Part shown: positions 8,307 through 17,510 of the stretch, in pieces
Layout: each line of letters opens with the position of its first letter
How positions within the stretch are numbered: position 1 is the first letter of the stretch
From: Streptomyces griseorubiginosus
GTDB taxonomy: Bacteria; Actinomycetota; Actinomycetes; Streptomycetales; Streptomycetaceae
Direction: 5' to 3'
DNA length: 64,000 nt
Assembly (NCBI RefSeq): GCF_001514195.1
Contig: NZ_KQ948744.1
Span: 124,001-188,000, forward strand
Notes under the pieces: model-generated
Told to the model about the DNA's origin: nothing
What the model saw: the letters and a program-made list of their open reading frames with translations, nothing else
Databases searched by the model: none
Program-made: the position numbers and the translations under genes

Positions 8307-9902
8307 ATGAGTGTGGACACCAGAACACCCCGCACACCCACGGGGGACGGCCCGTCGGGATTCGACGACGCTCCCGCGCTGAGCATGGTGAAGGTGCCGA
8401 GCGATCCGGCGCAGATCATCGTCAATCATGCGAGCTTCCGCGTGCAGTTGGGCGCGTCGACGAGACGCGCCCAATCCCCGCGGATCGCACGGCACTTGAT
8501 CGCCGCCGAGGACACCGCCCGAATGCCGGCCGTCGGAGCCGCGGGGCGCCGCCGACCCGTCGTGTGGAGCGGCAGGTCCGCCCCCGACGACACCGGCGCC
8601 CACCGCCTGTTGCAGGCCGTACGGGGCGGCAGTGTCGGCCACGCCGAGCCCCCGGCCGCCGACGCCGGCGCCACCCAGGTCATCCCCCGCATCGACGTCG
8701 ACCACGGCTACCAGGCCGACTACGACGGCGAGTTGGCCCAGACCATGGAGACCCCGGTCGTCGGCGCCCAGCGCAGCTACGACGCCCACGGCACCCGGCT
8801 CCTGCCGGACATGCCGACGGTCGGCAGCGCCGACGACGAACCCGCCTACGGGGTCGAGGACTTCGAGGACACCGGTCGCACCTCCAGGCGACAGGGCGAC
8901 GAACCCGCGCGGCACGCCTACTACCCGGGCCGCCGCATGAACCTCGGCGTGGTCCTCCTCCCGCTCCGGATCTTCCTCGGCTTCATCTCCATCTACGCCG
9001 GCATGGGCAAGCTCTGCGACCCCGTCTACTTCGACGGCGGCAAGCGCGGCTCCATGGTCAAGTGGCTCAACACCCTGCACCCGTGGGAAGTCGCCGAACC
9101 CCTGCGCCAGTTCGCCCTCCAGCACCCGGTCGGCTCCGGCCTCGTCATCGCCTTCCTCCAGGTCATCGTGGGCGTCCTCACGATCCTGGGCTGCTGGCAG
9201 CGGGTCGCCGCGGTCGTCGGCGCCGGCCTCTCCGCCGCGCTCCTCGTCACCGTCAGCTGGAAGAGCATCCCCGCCTACGACACCCCCGACATCATCTACC
9301 TCGCCGCCTGGTCCCCGCTGATCATCGCGGGCGCCCCCGTCTACTCCATCGACGGCCGCCTCGCGGGCAGCGCCTGGCGGCGCCTCGGCCCCCGCTCCGA
9401 CATCTGGGAACTGCGCCGCTACGTCCTGCGCCGCGGCGCCCTGCTCACCGCGATCGTCACCGGCCTGACGCTGCTCATCGGCTCGGTGCTCGGCGGTGCC
9501 GTCCGGGACGCCGACCGCGTCATCGTGCCCGGCCCCGGAGAGGCCCCGCGCAACGAACTGCCGGGCTCCCCGCTCCCGCAGGACTCCGCCAAGGCCCGCA
9601 AGAAGAGCCCGTCGGCCTCCACCCGGCCCAGTCACGGCGCCACCAGGAGCCCGTCCGCCGGCACCTCGGCCACGCCCGGCGCCACCCGCGACACCGGCAC
9701 CGGCACCGGCGGTTCGCCCAGCCAGACCCAGGGCACCACGGGCCGCACCACGCCCCAGCAGTCCTCCCCGGTCCAGCAGGCCCCCAGCACCACCTCAGGC
9801 CCCACCGGCGGCACCAGCAGCTCCGGCGGCTCGACAGGCGGCTCCGGCACCGGGGGCTCGTCCTCCGGCCAACCGGGCCTGGTCGGCGGCCTGTTGGGGT
9901 AG
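8307..9902 (+). CDS. DoxX-family membrane protein with long disordered ends
   Basis: A 531-aa protein in three parts. Residues 1 to about 210 are hydrophilic and low in structure, with several acidic patches. Residues about 212-400 carry the membrane-embedded DoxX domain (FISIYAGMGKLCDP, then several hydrophobic segments). From about 420 to the end it is a Ser/Thr/Gly/Pro/Gln-rich tail, likely extracytoplasmic. DoxX proteins are linked to quinol-dependent oxidase complexes and redox homeostasis; no catalytic residue can be pointed to. The ATG lacks a strong ribosome site. A short CTAACC/GGTTAG inverted repeat (8284-8306) sits directly upstream and could be an operator. Confidence 0.8.
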   Translation: MSVDTRTPRTPTGDGPSGFDDAPALSMVKVPSDPAQIIVNHASFRVQLGASTRRAQSPRIARHLIAAEDTARMPAVGAAGRRRPVVWSGRSAPDDTGAHRLLQAVRGGSVGHAEPPAADAGATQVIPRIDVDHGYQADYDGELAQTMETPVVGAQRSYDAHGTRLLPDMPTVGSADDEPAYGVEDFEDTGRTSRRQGDEPARHAYYPGRRMNLGVVLLPLRIFLGFISIYAGMGKLCDPVYFDGGKRGSMVKWLNTLHPWEVAEPLRQFALQHPVGSGLVIAFLQVIVGVLTILGCWQRVAAVVGAGLSAALLVTVSWKSIPAYDTPDIIYLAAWSPLIIAGAPVYSIDGRLAGSAWRRLGPRSDIWELRRYVLRRGALLTAIVTGLTLLIGSVLGGAVRDADRVIVPGPGEAPRNELPGSPLPQDSAKARKKSPSASTRPSHGATRSPSAGTSATPGATRDTGTGTGGSPSQTQGTTGRTTPQQSSPVQQAPSTTSGPTGGTSSSGGSTGGSGTGGSSSGQPGLVGGLLG

Positions 9903-9961
9903 GCGGGCCGGTGGGAGACGTACTGGGCGACCCCACCGGCTGAGAGACACGGCCCGCAGAG

Positions 9962-9996
9962 AGAAGGTCCCGCACACAGGATGTGCGGGACCTTCT
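9962..9996. terminator. Hairpin terminator after the DoxX gene
   Basis: Perfect 15-bp stem (9962-9976 with 9982-9996) and a CAGGA loop, beginning 60 nt after the DoxX stop codon. The DoxX gene is convergent with the nucleotidyltransferase gene, so the hairpin may serve both. Confidence 0.8.
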
Positions 9997-10011
9997 TGGC
10001 GCAGGGGAGCT

Positions 10012-10090
10012 GTGGCTTTCAGGGGCGCGGGGCTGTATCAATGTGCGGCTCCGCCGCGCGGGCGCGACAAGCCACGACGGACCCGCACCG
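10012..10090 (+). repeat. Dispersed Streptomyces intergenic repeat, copy 1
   Basis: The segment begins TGTGGCTTTCAGGGGCGCGG, passes through CTGTATCAATGTGCGGC and ends with GCCACGACGGACCCGC. This is the widely scattered 'GGGGCGCGGGG ... CCACGACGG' type sequence of Streptomyces intergenic regions. A second copy on the opposite strand lies at 60501-60577. It sits between two convergent genes. Confidence 0.65.
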
Positions 10091-10101
10091 GAAGACGGCC
10101 G

Positions 10102-10833
10102 TCACCGCCCCAGTGCCGCCAGTTCCTTCGCGGCTTCGGTCAGATCCTTGGCGGTGTCGATGGCCCGCCAGTACGCCCCCTGAGGAATCGGGAACCCGGC
10201 GAGCCGCAGCTCACGCGCCAGCGTCGGGAACGTCGTCCGCTCATGATCCCCCCGCTCCGGCAGCAGCTCGGCGAACGCGGGCGAGAACACGTACACACCG
10301 GCGTTGATCTCGAACGTGGACGGCGGCGCCTCGATGAAGTCCGTGATGTGCCCGAACCCGTCCGTCTGCACGGCCCCCCACGGAATCCGCGGACGCGCCA
10401 GCGCCAGCGTGGCCACCGCGTCCCGCTCGGTGTGGAAGTCGGCCATGTCCCGCAGCGAGAACCGGGTCCAGATGTCACCGTTCGTCGCGTACCAGGACTG
10501 CTCGGGGTGCGGCAGATGCGCGGCCGCGTACTTCAGACCGCCACCGCGGCCCAGCGGCTCGGTCTCGATGACGGTCGTGACCCGCACCGGCAGGTCCGCC
10601 GTCTTCAGCCAGTCCTGGAGCACCTCGGCGAGGTGCCCACAGCTGACCACCACGTCCGTCACGCCTTCCTCGGCGAGCCAGACAAGCTGATGGCCGATGA
10701 TCGGAGTCCCCGTGCCGGGGATCTCGACCATCGGCTTGGGCCGGTCGTCGGTGTAGGGGCGCAGCCGGGAGCCCTGGCCGCCGGCCAGGATCACGGCCTG
10801 GGTCGGACGGGACGCGGCGTTCGGATCGGTCAT
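10102..10833 (-). CDS. Sugar-phosphate nucleotidyltransferase (GT-A type)
   Basis: A 243-aa enzyme expected to join an NTP and a sugar-1-phosphate to form an NDP-sugar. The N-terminal signature GGQGSRLRPYTDDRPKPM is the nucleotide-binding loop plus the Lys of the family. ATNGDIW carries the metal-binding Asp, and TFEINAGVYVFSP and PQGAYWRAIDT complete the substrate-binding part. It lacks the left-handed beta-helix tail of long members, so it resembles short RmlA/HddC-like or mannose-1-phosphate guanylyltransferase-type proteins. The sugar and base cannot be told from sequence. It is monocistronic and convergent with the DoxX gene. Confidence 0.85.
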   Translation of the reverse strand: MTDPNAASRPTQAVILAGGQGSRLRPYTDDRPKPMVEIPGTGTPIIGHQLVWLAEEGVTDVVVSCGHLAEVLQDWLKTADLPVRVTTVIETEPLGRGGGLKYAAAHLPHPEQSWYATNGDIWTRFSLRDMADFHTERDAVATLALARPRIPWGAVQTDGFGHITDFIEAPPSTFEINAGVYVFSPAFAELLPERGDHERTTFPTLARELRLAGFPIPQGAYWRAIDTAKDLTEAAKELAALGR

Positions 10834-10918
10834 GACCGGAACTGTACGACGCGCCCCGATCCCGGCCTCGGGTGGCGTGCCTTTTTGTGCGGATCAGCTG
10901 TGGGCCGCTTGGCGGGGG

Positions 10919-11377
10919 TCAGCTGTGGGCCGCCGCCACACCCGTCGCGAACGACGTGTCACAGACGGGGCGGGCGTACGACTGCGCGCGCGTGGGGCCG
11001 TACACACGGACCGCGGCGCGGCCCAGGGCCCGCGCGATGGAGACGCAGTGCTTCGCGAGCGACGGACGCCCGTTCACGGCCTCCTGGAGGTGGGTGAGGG
11101 CGGTGCCCGGGTCCTTCTCCTGGAGTTCGGTCAGGAGCCGCTCCCGCAGGACGTCCTGCGGGGCGAGGGGGGCGCTGCGCGGCTTGCCGTCCGAGACCGT
11201 CGCGTCCGACGCGGTGAGCACCGAGGAGCTCGAGGGATCCCCCGACCAGTTGACTCGGGTGACCGCGAGGGTCCCGGAGAGCACCAGGACGACCGGCAGG
11301 ACAAGGGCGAGGGAGCGGCCGATACGGCGGGCGGGGCCCCGGCCGCGTCGCGTCTGTTGGTAAGTGGAGTGCTTCAC
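10919..11377 (-). CDS. Secreted or membrane-anchored Streptomyces protein of unknown function
   Basis: A 152-aa protein with a basic N-terminus (RRGRGPARRIGR) and one hydrophobic segment (about 22-42), acting as a signal anchor or signal peptide. The exported part ends in a conserved-looking tail with two cysteines: HCVSIARALGRAAVRVYG and RPVCDTSFATGVAAAH, which may form a disulfide. I do not recognise a named domain. It stands alone between the nucleotidyltransferase and msiK and has normal high-GC codon use. Confidence 0.7.
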   Translation of the reverse strand: MKHSTYQQTRRGRGPARRIGRSLALVLPVVLVLSGTLAVTRVNWSGDPSSSSVLTASDATVSDGKPRSAPLAPQDVLRERLLTELQEKDPGTALTHLQEAVNGRPSLAKHCVSIARALGRAAVRVYGPTRAQSYARPVCDTSFATGVAAAHS

Positions 11378-11534
11378 GCGTGTGAGGGTAGCGTGCGGTA
11401 ATGATTTGGCGACATTTAGTCACCGGTTCGGGGGATGAGACGGTGCCGCTTTTTGGGTAAGGCGTTGACGCACGCTGCTCGAAATGACCGATCTGCCGGG
11501 GTATTCCTCGACGGCGTTCGAGCACGGAAGAGCG

Positions 11535-11573
11535 CGAAGAGGGCCCCGCAGACGCTCTGCGGGGCCCTCTTCG
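11535..11573. terminator. Hairpin terminator downstream of msiK
   Basis: A perfect 17-bp stem (11535-11551 with 11557-11573) with an ACGCT loop lies 31 nt past the msiK stop, on the side where leftward transcription leaves msiK. Confidence 0.85.
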
Positions 11574-11603
11574 TCAACCTGGGTGAATTGCTGCGGTTCG
11601 TCC

Positions 11604-12740
<1,137 letters not shown>

Positions 12741-12930
12741 GGCTCAGAGGCCCCCTTCTACCGGCAGGAACGTGCCGGACGATCCGTTGTAGGAAGGTGG
12801 TGGTGTAGTCCACGAGGGACTGGCTCAGGACGGTACCCGGCGTTCACGCGTATGTCAGTACCTGGAGGACTGTGAACTTCGCGGAAATTTTCGACGGGCC
12901 GCCATGGTGACCTGGGTACACTGCACGGGC

Positions 12931-13004
12931 GCCTCCTTAGCTCAGCTGGCCAGAGCAACGCACTTGTAATGCGTAGGTCGTCGGTTCGAATCCGACAGGG
13001 GGCT
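12931..13004 (+). tRNA. tRNA-Thr (anticodon TGT)
   Basis: A full cloverleaf can be folded: acceptor arms GCCTCCT and AGGGGGC (one T-G pair), D-arm GAGC/GCTC, anticodon arm ACGCA-CTTGTAA-TGCGT giving anticodon TGT, and T-arm GTCGG-TTCGAAT-CCGAC, with discriminator T and no encoded CCA. Its 3' half from 12962 onward coincides with the left attachment repeat, so the present 3' half came with the integrated element and keeps the tRNA intact. Confidence 0.95.
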
Positions 13005-13023
13005 CTGCACAGCCCAGGTCAGA
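12962..13023 (+). other. attL: left attachment site, 62-bp direct repeat
   Basis: Identical over 62 bp to 37707-37768. It starts in the anticodon loop region of tRNA-Thr (ACTTGTAATGCG), runs through the T-arm and acceptor 3' strand and ends 19 nt beyond the tRNA, inside a terminator-like hairpin. This is the usual placement for tyrosine-integrase AICEs. Confidence 0.93.
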
Positions 13024-13048
13024 CGGCGTCTGAGCTGGGCTTTTTCGT

Positions 13049-14434
13049 TCAGCGGATGCGGCGGCGACGCTGGGAGCGGGCCGTGCGGGTGCCTCCGGTC
13101 TCAGTTTTGGTCTCATTGGGGCCCGAAGGGGCGGGTACGAAGAACTCGCCCATGCGCCGCATCGCGTCCTTCGACAGGTGGGACCTGCCCTTGACGTAGC
13201 GGCGGGTCTGGCTGATCTGGGTGTGCCGGAGGATCTCCATGATCGTGGGCATGTCGACGCCCAGCTCGTTGAGGATCGTGCCGGCGGTGTGGCGGCTGCC
13301 GTCGTACAGGCGGCGGTCGTCGATCTCGGCTTCGGCGAGCAGGTCCTTGAACTCCTCGTAGTCCGCGCGCGGGTCCAGCGGGCGCCCGTCCGGCCGCGAG
13401 AACACGACGTCGTGCTCCTCCCACAGCTCCCCGGCGGCCGTGCGCATCTCTTCCTGCTGTGCCTTGTGGTCGTGCAGGAACGGGACGAAGACGGGCGGGA
13501 TCGGCACGGCGTTGCGGCTCTTCTTGGTCTTGGGGCGAGTGAAGACGAGACCGCCCCCCTTGCGCTGCGGGCACACGCTCGCGTGCCTCGTGCACGTCTT
13601 GGGGCACGGCTTCGGGCAGCCGCGCTTGTACCCCTTGTGCGCGGTGCAGTCGGGCGGGCACGGCTCGAAGCGGTGCAGGCGCCCGCCACAGGCGTGCGGA
13701 TCGTTGCAGCCGTGCCGCCAGGTGAGCCGCTGGAGTTGCCACTGCGGGTGGAACAGCTCTGCGTCCAAGTCGACGTAAGACCAGCGCAGTCCGAGCGTCT
13801 CGCCCTGCCGAAAGCCCATCCCGACGCCGACGATCCACCGCATGAAGGTGGGGCGCTTGGCGGCGGCTTCCAGGAAGGCTTTGGCTTCCTTCTGGGTGAA
13901 GGGGTTGGCTTCCGTCTCGTCGACGCTCGGCGGATCGACGAGCGTGGCGACGTTCTCGCTGATGAGCCGGCGGCGCTGGGCGATTTTCAGGGCACGCGAC
14001 AGGATGCGGTGCACCTTCACCACGTGGGACGGAGCGTGGCCCTCGTCGAGCATGACGCGGTACATCCGCTCAAGGTGTTCCGGCTGGAGTTTGTCCAGGC
14101 GGTGCTTTCCGACGCCGGGGATGATGTCGTTGCGGGTCTTGGACCAGTAGTCGTCCAGGGAGCGAGGCTTGAGCTTCAGGCTCGCGATATCGGTGAGGTA
14201 CGTGGTCATCCACTGCTCGACCGTCGGCTTATGGCCGGCCTTGGGCGCGCGTCCCTTGTCGCGCAGGGCCTCCAATTCGCGGACTTTGCGCTTGACCTCC
14301 GCTTCGGTACGCGCTCTGCGGTGACGCCGGTCGGGGCTGCCGTCGTCCTTGACGCCCATGGTCACGCGGCCGTGCCACCAGCCGTCATTGCCCTCGTAGA
14401 TGGACGATTCCATGTTCGGCTTGCGGGGGCTCAT
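13049..14434 (-). CDS. int: Tyrosine site-specific integrase of the AICE
   Basis: Catalyses recombination between the element and the tRNA-Thr attB site. The 461-aa protein has an N-terminal arm-binding domain (to about 70), a SAM-like core-binding domain (about 70-180), and the catalytic domain with Arg I in GMGFRQGETLGL, the H-x-x-R-like box SRHTAGT and the Tyr nucleophile in HTQISQTRRY. The catalytic domain is interrupted at about residues 241-292 by a Cys/His-rich insertion with about ten cysteines, probably zinc-binding. It reads toward attL and stops 25 bp from it. A strong hairpin separates it from xis. Confidence 0.93.
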   Translation of the reverse strand: MSPRKPNMESSIYEGNDGWWHGRVTMGVKDDGSPDRRHRRARTEAEVKRKVRELEALRDKGRAPKAGHKPTVEQWMTTYLTDIASLKLKPRSLDDYWSKTRNDIIPGVGKHRLDKLQPEHLERMYRVMLDEGHAPSHVVKVHRILSRALKIAQRRRLISENVATLVDPPSVDETEANPFTQKEAKAFLEAAAKRPTFMRWIVGVGMGFRQGETLGLRWSYVDLDAELFHPQWQLQRLTWRHGCNDPHACGGRLHRFEPCPPDCTAHKGYKRGCPKPCPKTCTRHASVCPQRKGGGLVFTRPKTKKSRNAVPIPPVFVPFLHDHKAQQEEMRTAAGELWEEHDVVFSRPDGRPLDPRADYEEFKDLLAEAEIDDRRLYDGSRHTAGTILNELGVDMPTIMEILRHTQISQTRRYVKGRSHLSKDAMRRMGEFFVPAPSGPNETKTETGGTRTARSQRRRRIR

Positions 14435-14457
14435 GTGCTCCTTGCTCCTCCATGAGG

Positions 14458-14492
14458 GAGGCGGCCCCGGACGTGTGGTCCGGGGCCGCCTC
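14458..14492. terminator. Hairpin between xis and int
   Basis: A 15-bp perfect stem (14458-14472 with 14478-14492) and a GTGTG loop lies 14 nt after the xis stop and 23 nt before the int start on the minus strand. It should cut read-through from xis into int and so keep their expression unequal, or act as an attenuator. Confidence 0.75.
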
Positions 14493-14506
14493 AGGGCGTG
14501 CGTGGG

Positions 14507-14707
14507 TCAGTTGGGCATCGGTTCGAGGCCGTTCACGTAGGCCTCAAGGTCGCACCGGCGGATGCGGCGGGAGCGGCCTCGCTTGACGTACTTCAGGGCG
14601 CCTTCGGCCATCAGCTCGTAGACGGTGGAGCGGCCGAATCGGAGGACTGTGGCGGCCTCTTCCGGGGTGTAGAGCAACTGGTCGGCGGGGGCGAGGGCGG
14701 TACTCAT
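14507..14707 (-). CDS. xis: Excisionase-type helix-turn-helix protein (Xis)
   Basis: A 66-aa MerR-like winged-helix DNA-binding protein: YTPEEAATVLRFGRSTVYEL is the helix-turn-helix, followed by the basic wing KYVKRGRSRRIRR and a short helix. This is the recombination-directionality factor expected beside the AICE integrase; with Int it drives excision by bending DNA at attL/attR. Gene order (int, xis, then rep genes) is the standard one. Size is normal. Confidence 0.87.
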   Translation of the reverse strand: MSTALAPADQLLYTPEEAATVLRFGRSTVYELMAEGALKYVKRGRSRRIRRCDLEAYVNGLEPMPN

Positions 14708-14805
14708 CGGGGCGTATCTCCTCGGGGTCGCTCGGGGTGCTCTTTGTCGGTGGGTTCGTGTGTCGGTGGGGCTGGGAGCGTGTGTGTGTCCGAGGTTCGG
14801 ATTTC

Positions 14806-15016
14806 TGCGTCACCGCGTCACCTGCGTCATTCAGGTCGCTGACCTGCGGTTATCGGTGACGGAGCGCGGTTGGGCTGTGTCACCGCCGAGTCACCTGCGT
14901 CACCGCGGGGGTGACGCAGGTGACGCACGATGACGCAGAGGGTTGGGCTCTGCGTCACCGCCTTCGCTGCTGGTCAGGGGCCGTTTTCCGGCGTGGGTGA
15001 CGCGGGTGACGCAGCG
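14806..15016. repeat. Iteron-like repeat field (TGCGTCACC / GGTGACGCA)
   Basis: About ten copies of the 9-mer TGCGTCACC, or a close variant, occur in both orientations within 211 bp, for example at 14806, 14897, 14910, 14951 and 14996. The core is a perfect 14-bp inverted repeat (14891-14904 with 14910-14923, 5-nt spacer). It lies between xis and the 3' end of the rep operon. Such density suggests binding of a replication initiator or of an element regulator. Confidence 0.75.
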
Positions 15017-15128
15017 TTCCCCTACTTAGGAAAGAGAGGGGGTGGTGTCTGTTGTTGTGCGGGGCTCAGAGAGCGAAGAAGGAGCCGCTCGCGCGGCACG
15101 TCCTTGGGGCGGTGCTGCGCACCGAACA

Positions 15129-15174
15129 GCAAGAGGAGCACCCCGCGCCGCGTCGCGACGGGTGCTCTTCTTGC
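15129..15174. terminator. Hairpin downstream of the rep operon
   Basis: A 15-bp stem with one G-T mismatch (15129-15143 with 15160-15174) and a 16-nt GC-rich loop starts 22 nt after the rep stop on the minus strand. A short T-run follows on the plus strand (TTGCTTTTG), so it may stop transcription in either direction. Confidence 0.7.
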
Positions 15175-15195
15175 TTTTGTGCGGTGACCTCGTGG

Positions 15196-16677
15196 TCAGA
15201 ACGCGGCCTCCTGTTGCGGCGCGGGTGCCGGTGTCGGCGCGGGTTCGGTGAGTTCGATGTAGCGGGCCGTTTTGGTGCGTCCCCAGTCCACGATCAGGCC
15301 GCGGGCGGCGAGAGTGGGCTGAAGGCGCTTGAGCCGGTCGGAGAGGACTTTGCCGGTGGTCGGCCATCCCTTGGGCAGGGGGCGGCACTCCTCGCCGCTG
15401 TAGAGCCGGGTGAGCAGGTGCAGCCACTCCGCGGACGTCATCCGCTCCTGTGCCCCGGGTTCCATGTCGGCTGCGTACTGGAGGACGGTCTGTGCGAGCA
15501 GGTCGCCCTCGATGACGTCGTCGTTGAGGTCGTCCAGCCCGGCCCGGTAGGCCGCCAGAGCTCCGAAGCCCATGGCTTCGTCGAGTTGGGCGCACAGGTG
15601 GGCGAAGTCCGCCATGCGCAGGTCGGTCGGCGTTACGGCGGTGGCGGCGCGGACCTTGACCGTCAGGTCCAGCAGGGAGCCGAGCATGACGGGCAGGGCT
15701 TCGGCGTACTCCGCCCAGAGTTCGGCTTCGGTGCGCCGCACCTTCGGGCGTTCCAGGCGGAGCGGGAGGAGGCGTTCGGCGAGGTCGGGGCGGATGACGC
15801 CGACGTCGATGCCGGTCAGGAGTAGGGGGCGGCGGTAGCGGGCGCGGAAGACGTCTCCGTCGGTGAACAGGGCGCGTTTGACGGACTCGGCTCCGGTGAC
15901 GATGCAGCACATGGCGTCGGACAGGTCCGGGGTCATGTGGGAGAGGTTGTCGAGGGCGGTGACCCATCCGGCGGCGACGGCTGCGATCAGGTTGTCCTCG
16001 TCCTTCGGTGCGCGGCGCAGGTCGCCGGTCATGCCCTCGATGAGGCGGATGAGCATTCGCCCGGCGGTGGATTTGCCTGCGCCCTGGGGGCCGGTGAGGA
16101 AGGGGGCGGGGACGGGCACGGAGGGTTCCAGGCAGCCGACCAGCCAGGCCATGGCCAGGCACTCCGTCTCCGCGTTGACGAAGTTGCACAGCCGAAAGAG
16201 CGCGTCGATGCCCTTGCCGTTGGTGTCCTTGGCGGGCAGGGGGAGTTCGCCGGTGAGCTGGGTGCGCCGCCAGCACACCTCTGCCGGGTCGGGGACGGCG
16301 ATGTCCCAGCCGGTGGGGTGGATGCGGACGGACTGGCCGTCGTTGCGGCCCAGGTCCAGCCAGGTGGCCCCGTCCAGGCCGGGGGCGACGCGGATGTGGA
16401 CGGGCTGGACCTGCTCGGTGAGGGCGAGTGCTTCGATCAAGTCGAGTGCCTCCTTCATCGCGGTGCCGTTGAACGTGCCGAGCCCGTCCTTGAACAGGCC
16501 GACCATCAGTTCTTGGCGGTGGCTTCCGGTGGTGCCCTGGGAACGGATCGGGCGGGCCACGGGGTGGCCCTTGCGCTGTGCGTAGACGGTGCCGTCCGCG
16601 GTGCGGAAGTAGCGAAAGCGCTCTTGCGCGTAGTCCGCGATGACCTTCCGGGCCGGGTTCTTGTCGTCGTCTTCCAT
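15196..16677 (-). CDS. AICE replication ATPase/helicase-like Rep protein
   Basis: A 493-aa P-loop protein expected to act as the replicative helicase/initiator of the element. Walker A is LTGPQGAGKST at about 190-200, followed by WVTALDNLSHM as the likely Walker B/sensor region and LLTGIDVGVIRPDLAERLLP, a pattern shared by phage- and plasmid-type primase-helicases. The C-terminal 100 residues look like a winged-helix DNA-binding part (LLTRLYSG...TGKVLSDRLKRL). The ATG at 16677 follows the prim-pol stop by two bases, so the two are coupled and probably act together. No rolling-circle Rep signature is present, so theta-type or prim-pol replication is inferred. Confidence 0.83.
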   Translation of the reverse strand: MEDDDKNPARKVIADYAQERFRYFRTADGTVYAQRKGHPVARPIRSQGTTGSHRQELMVGLFKDGLGTFNGTAMKEALDLIEALALTEQVQPVHIRVAPGLDGATWLDLGRNDGQSVRIHPTGWDIAVPDPAEVCWRRTQLTGELPLPAKDTNGKGIDALFRLCNFVNAETECLAMAWLVGCLEPSVPVPAPFLTGPQGAGKSTAGRMLIRLIEGMTGDLRRAPKDEDNLIAAVAAGWVTALDNLSHMTPDLSDAMCCIVTGAESVKRALFTDGDVFRARYRRPLLLTGIDVGVIRPDLAERLLPLRLERPKVRRTEAELWAEYAEALPVMLGSLLDLTVKVRAATAVTPTDLRMADFAHLCAQLDEAMGFGALAAYRAGLDDLNDDVIEGDLLAQTVLQYAADMEPGAQERMTSAEWLHLLTRLYSGEECRPLPKGWPTTGKVLSDRLKRLQPTLAARGLIVDWGRTKTARYIELTEPAPTPAPAPQQEAAF

Positions 16678-16679
16678 GC

Positions 16680-17510
16680 TCAAAGCCCCAACCGGGTGCG
16701 GGCGTTGGTCCACGCGTCCGTGCAGTGCCGCGGCGTCTCGCCCTTGGCCTGCGCGGCGGTGAACAGGCGGGCGATGTGTTCCTCGCTGAGGCAGCCGCAC
16801 CGGCCGTGCGTCGACAGCACAGCCAGGAACGTCCCGTAGACCGTGTGGTGAACCGTGCTCCGGGCGTCGGTGATGCGTCGCTCCGCCATGGCGATCCCGC
16901 GCTCCAGGAACGCCGGCGTCCGATGCCGGCACTCTCCGCCCCCGGCGGGCACCGTGACGAGCGTCGACGCCGGCTGAGCCGGTGCGGGCTTGCTTGCGGC
17001 CAACGTGCGCACGACCTCCGGCAACGCGACCAAGGTGCCGGCGCCGAACCCAAGCCAACGGGCGTATGCCATGGTCGACTTGATGTCCACGCCAGGCCGG
17101 ACCGCGTTCGCGGACTGCATCCGACCGAAGTAGAGCCAGTGCTCACCTCGAGTGGTGGGCACGGTCTGGGTGGCGGGCAGGGTCTCGCGGGCCCACGCGA
17201 TCGCGTCGGCGTTGTCGAGATCCACCACCGTCAGGTCCGCTCCGCCCGGGTGGTAGGCGACCGCCTCGGCACGTAGCCATGCGTAGCGCCAGGGGCCGGA
17301 AGTGATGACGTCCGGGTCGGTGGTCGCGGCGGCCCACGCGTGGCAGGGGGCGGGGCAAACGCAGGGCCCGGGGGTCTTCATGTTGGGGCGGCCGCCGCAT
17401 GCGTTGTTGGCGCAGCGGCGGCAGTTGCCGAACGGGACCTTGCCTGCCCGCAGGGGCAGGGGCGGAATGCCGCTCGCGGCCAGGTCCAATGCGATGTCCA
17501 GTGCGTTCAT
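16680..17510 (-). CDS. Bifunctional DNA primase/polymerase (prim-pol)
   Basis: A 276-aa archaeo-eukaryotic-type primase/polymerase that would prime and copy element DNA. The N-terminal LDIALDLAASGIPPLPL is typical of the prim-pol domain; the catalytic acidic pair is seen in VVDLDNADA, and GEHWLYFG matches the H-containing nucleotide-binding strand. A Cys cluster (CRRCANNACGG and CVCPAPCHAW) near the start suggests zinc binding. The ATG overlaps the stop of the upstream queuine-transferase-like gene (ATGA), and the rep helicase follows at once, so a three-gene translationally coupled replication operon is clear. Corresponds to the RepPP class of AICE replication proteins. Confidence 0.85.
   Translation of the reverse strand: MNALDIALDLAASGIPPLPLRAGKVPFGNCRRCANNACGGRPNMKTPGPCVCPAPCHAWAAATTDPDVITSGPWRYAWLRAEAVAYHPGGADLTVVDLDNADAIAWARETLPATQTVPTTRGEHWLYFGRMQSANAVRPGVDIKSTMAYARWLGFGAGTLVALPEVVRTLAASKPAPAQPASTLVTVPAGGGECRHRTPAFLERGIAMAERRITDARSTVHHTVYGTFLAVLSTHGRCGCLSEEHIARLFTAAQAKGETPRHCTDAWTNARTRLGL

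Larger units (their letters stand above)
14708..15195. other. 488-bp non-coding region between xis and rep
   Basis: No gene is supported. The region carries the cluster of TGCGTCACC/GGTGACGCA motifs (14806-15016) and the hairpin at 15129-15174, both listed separately. The short open frames crossing it are unconvincing. It probably holds the xis/int promoter and a replication or regulatory locus. Confidence 0.65.
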
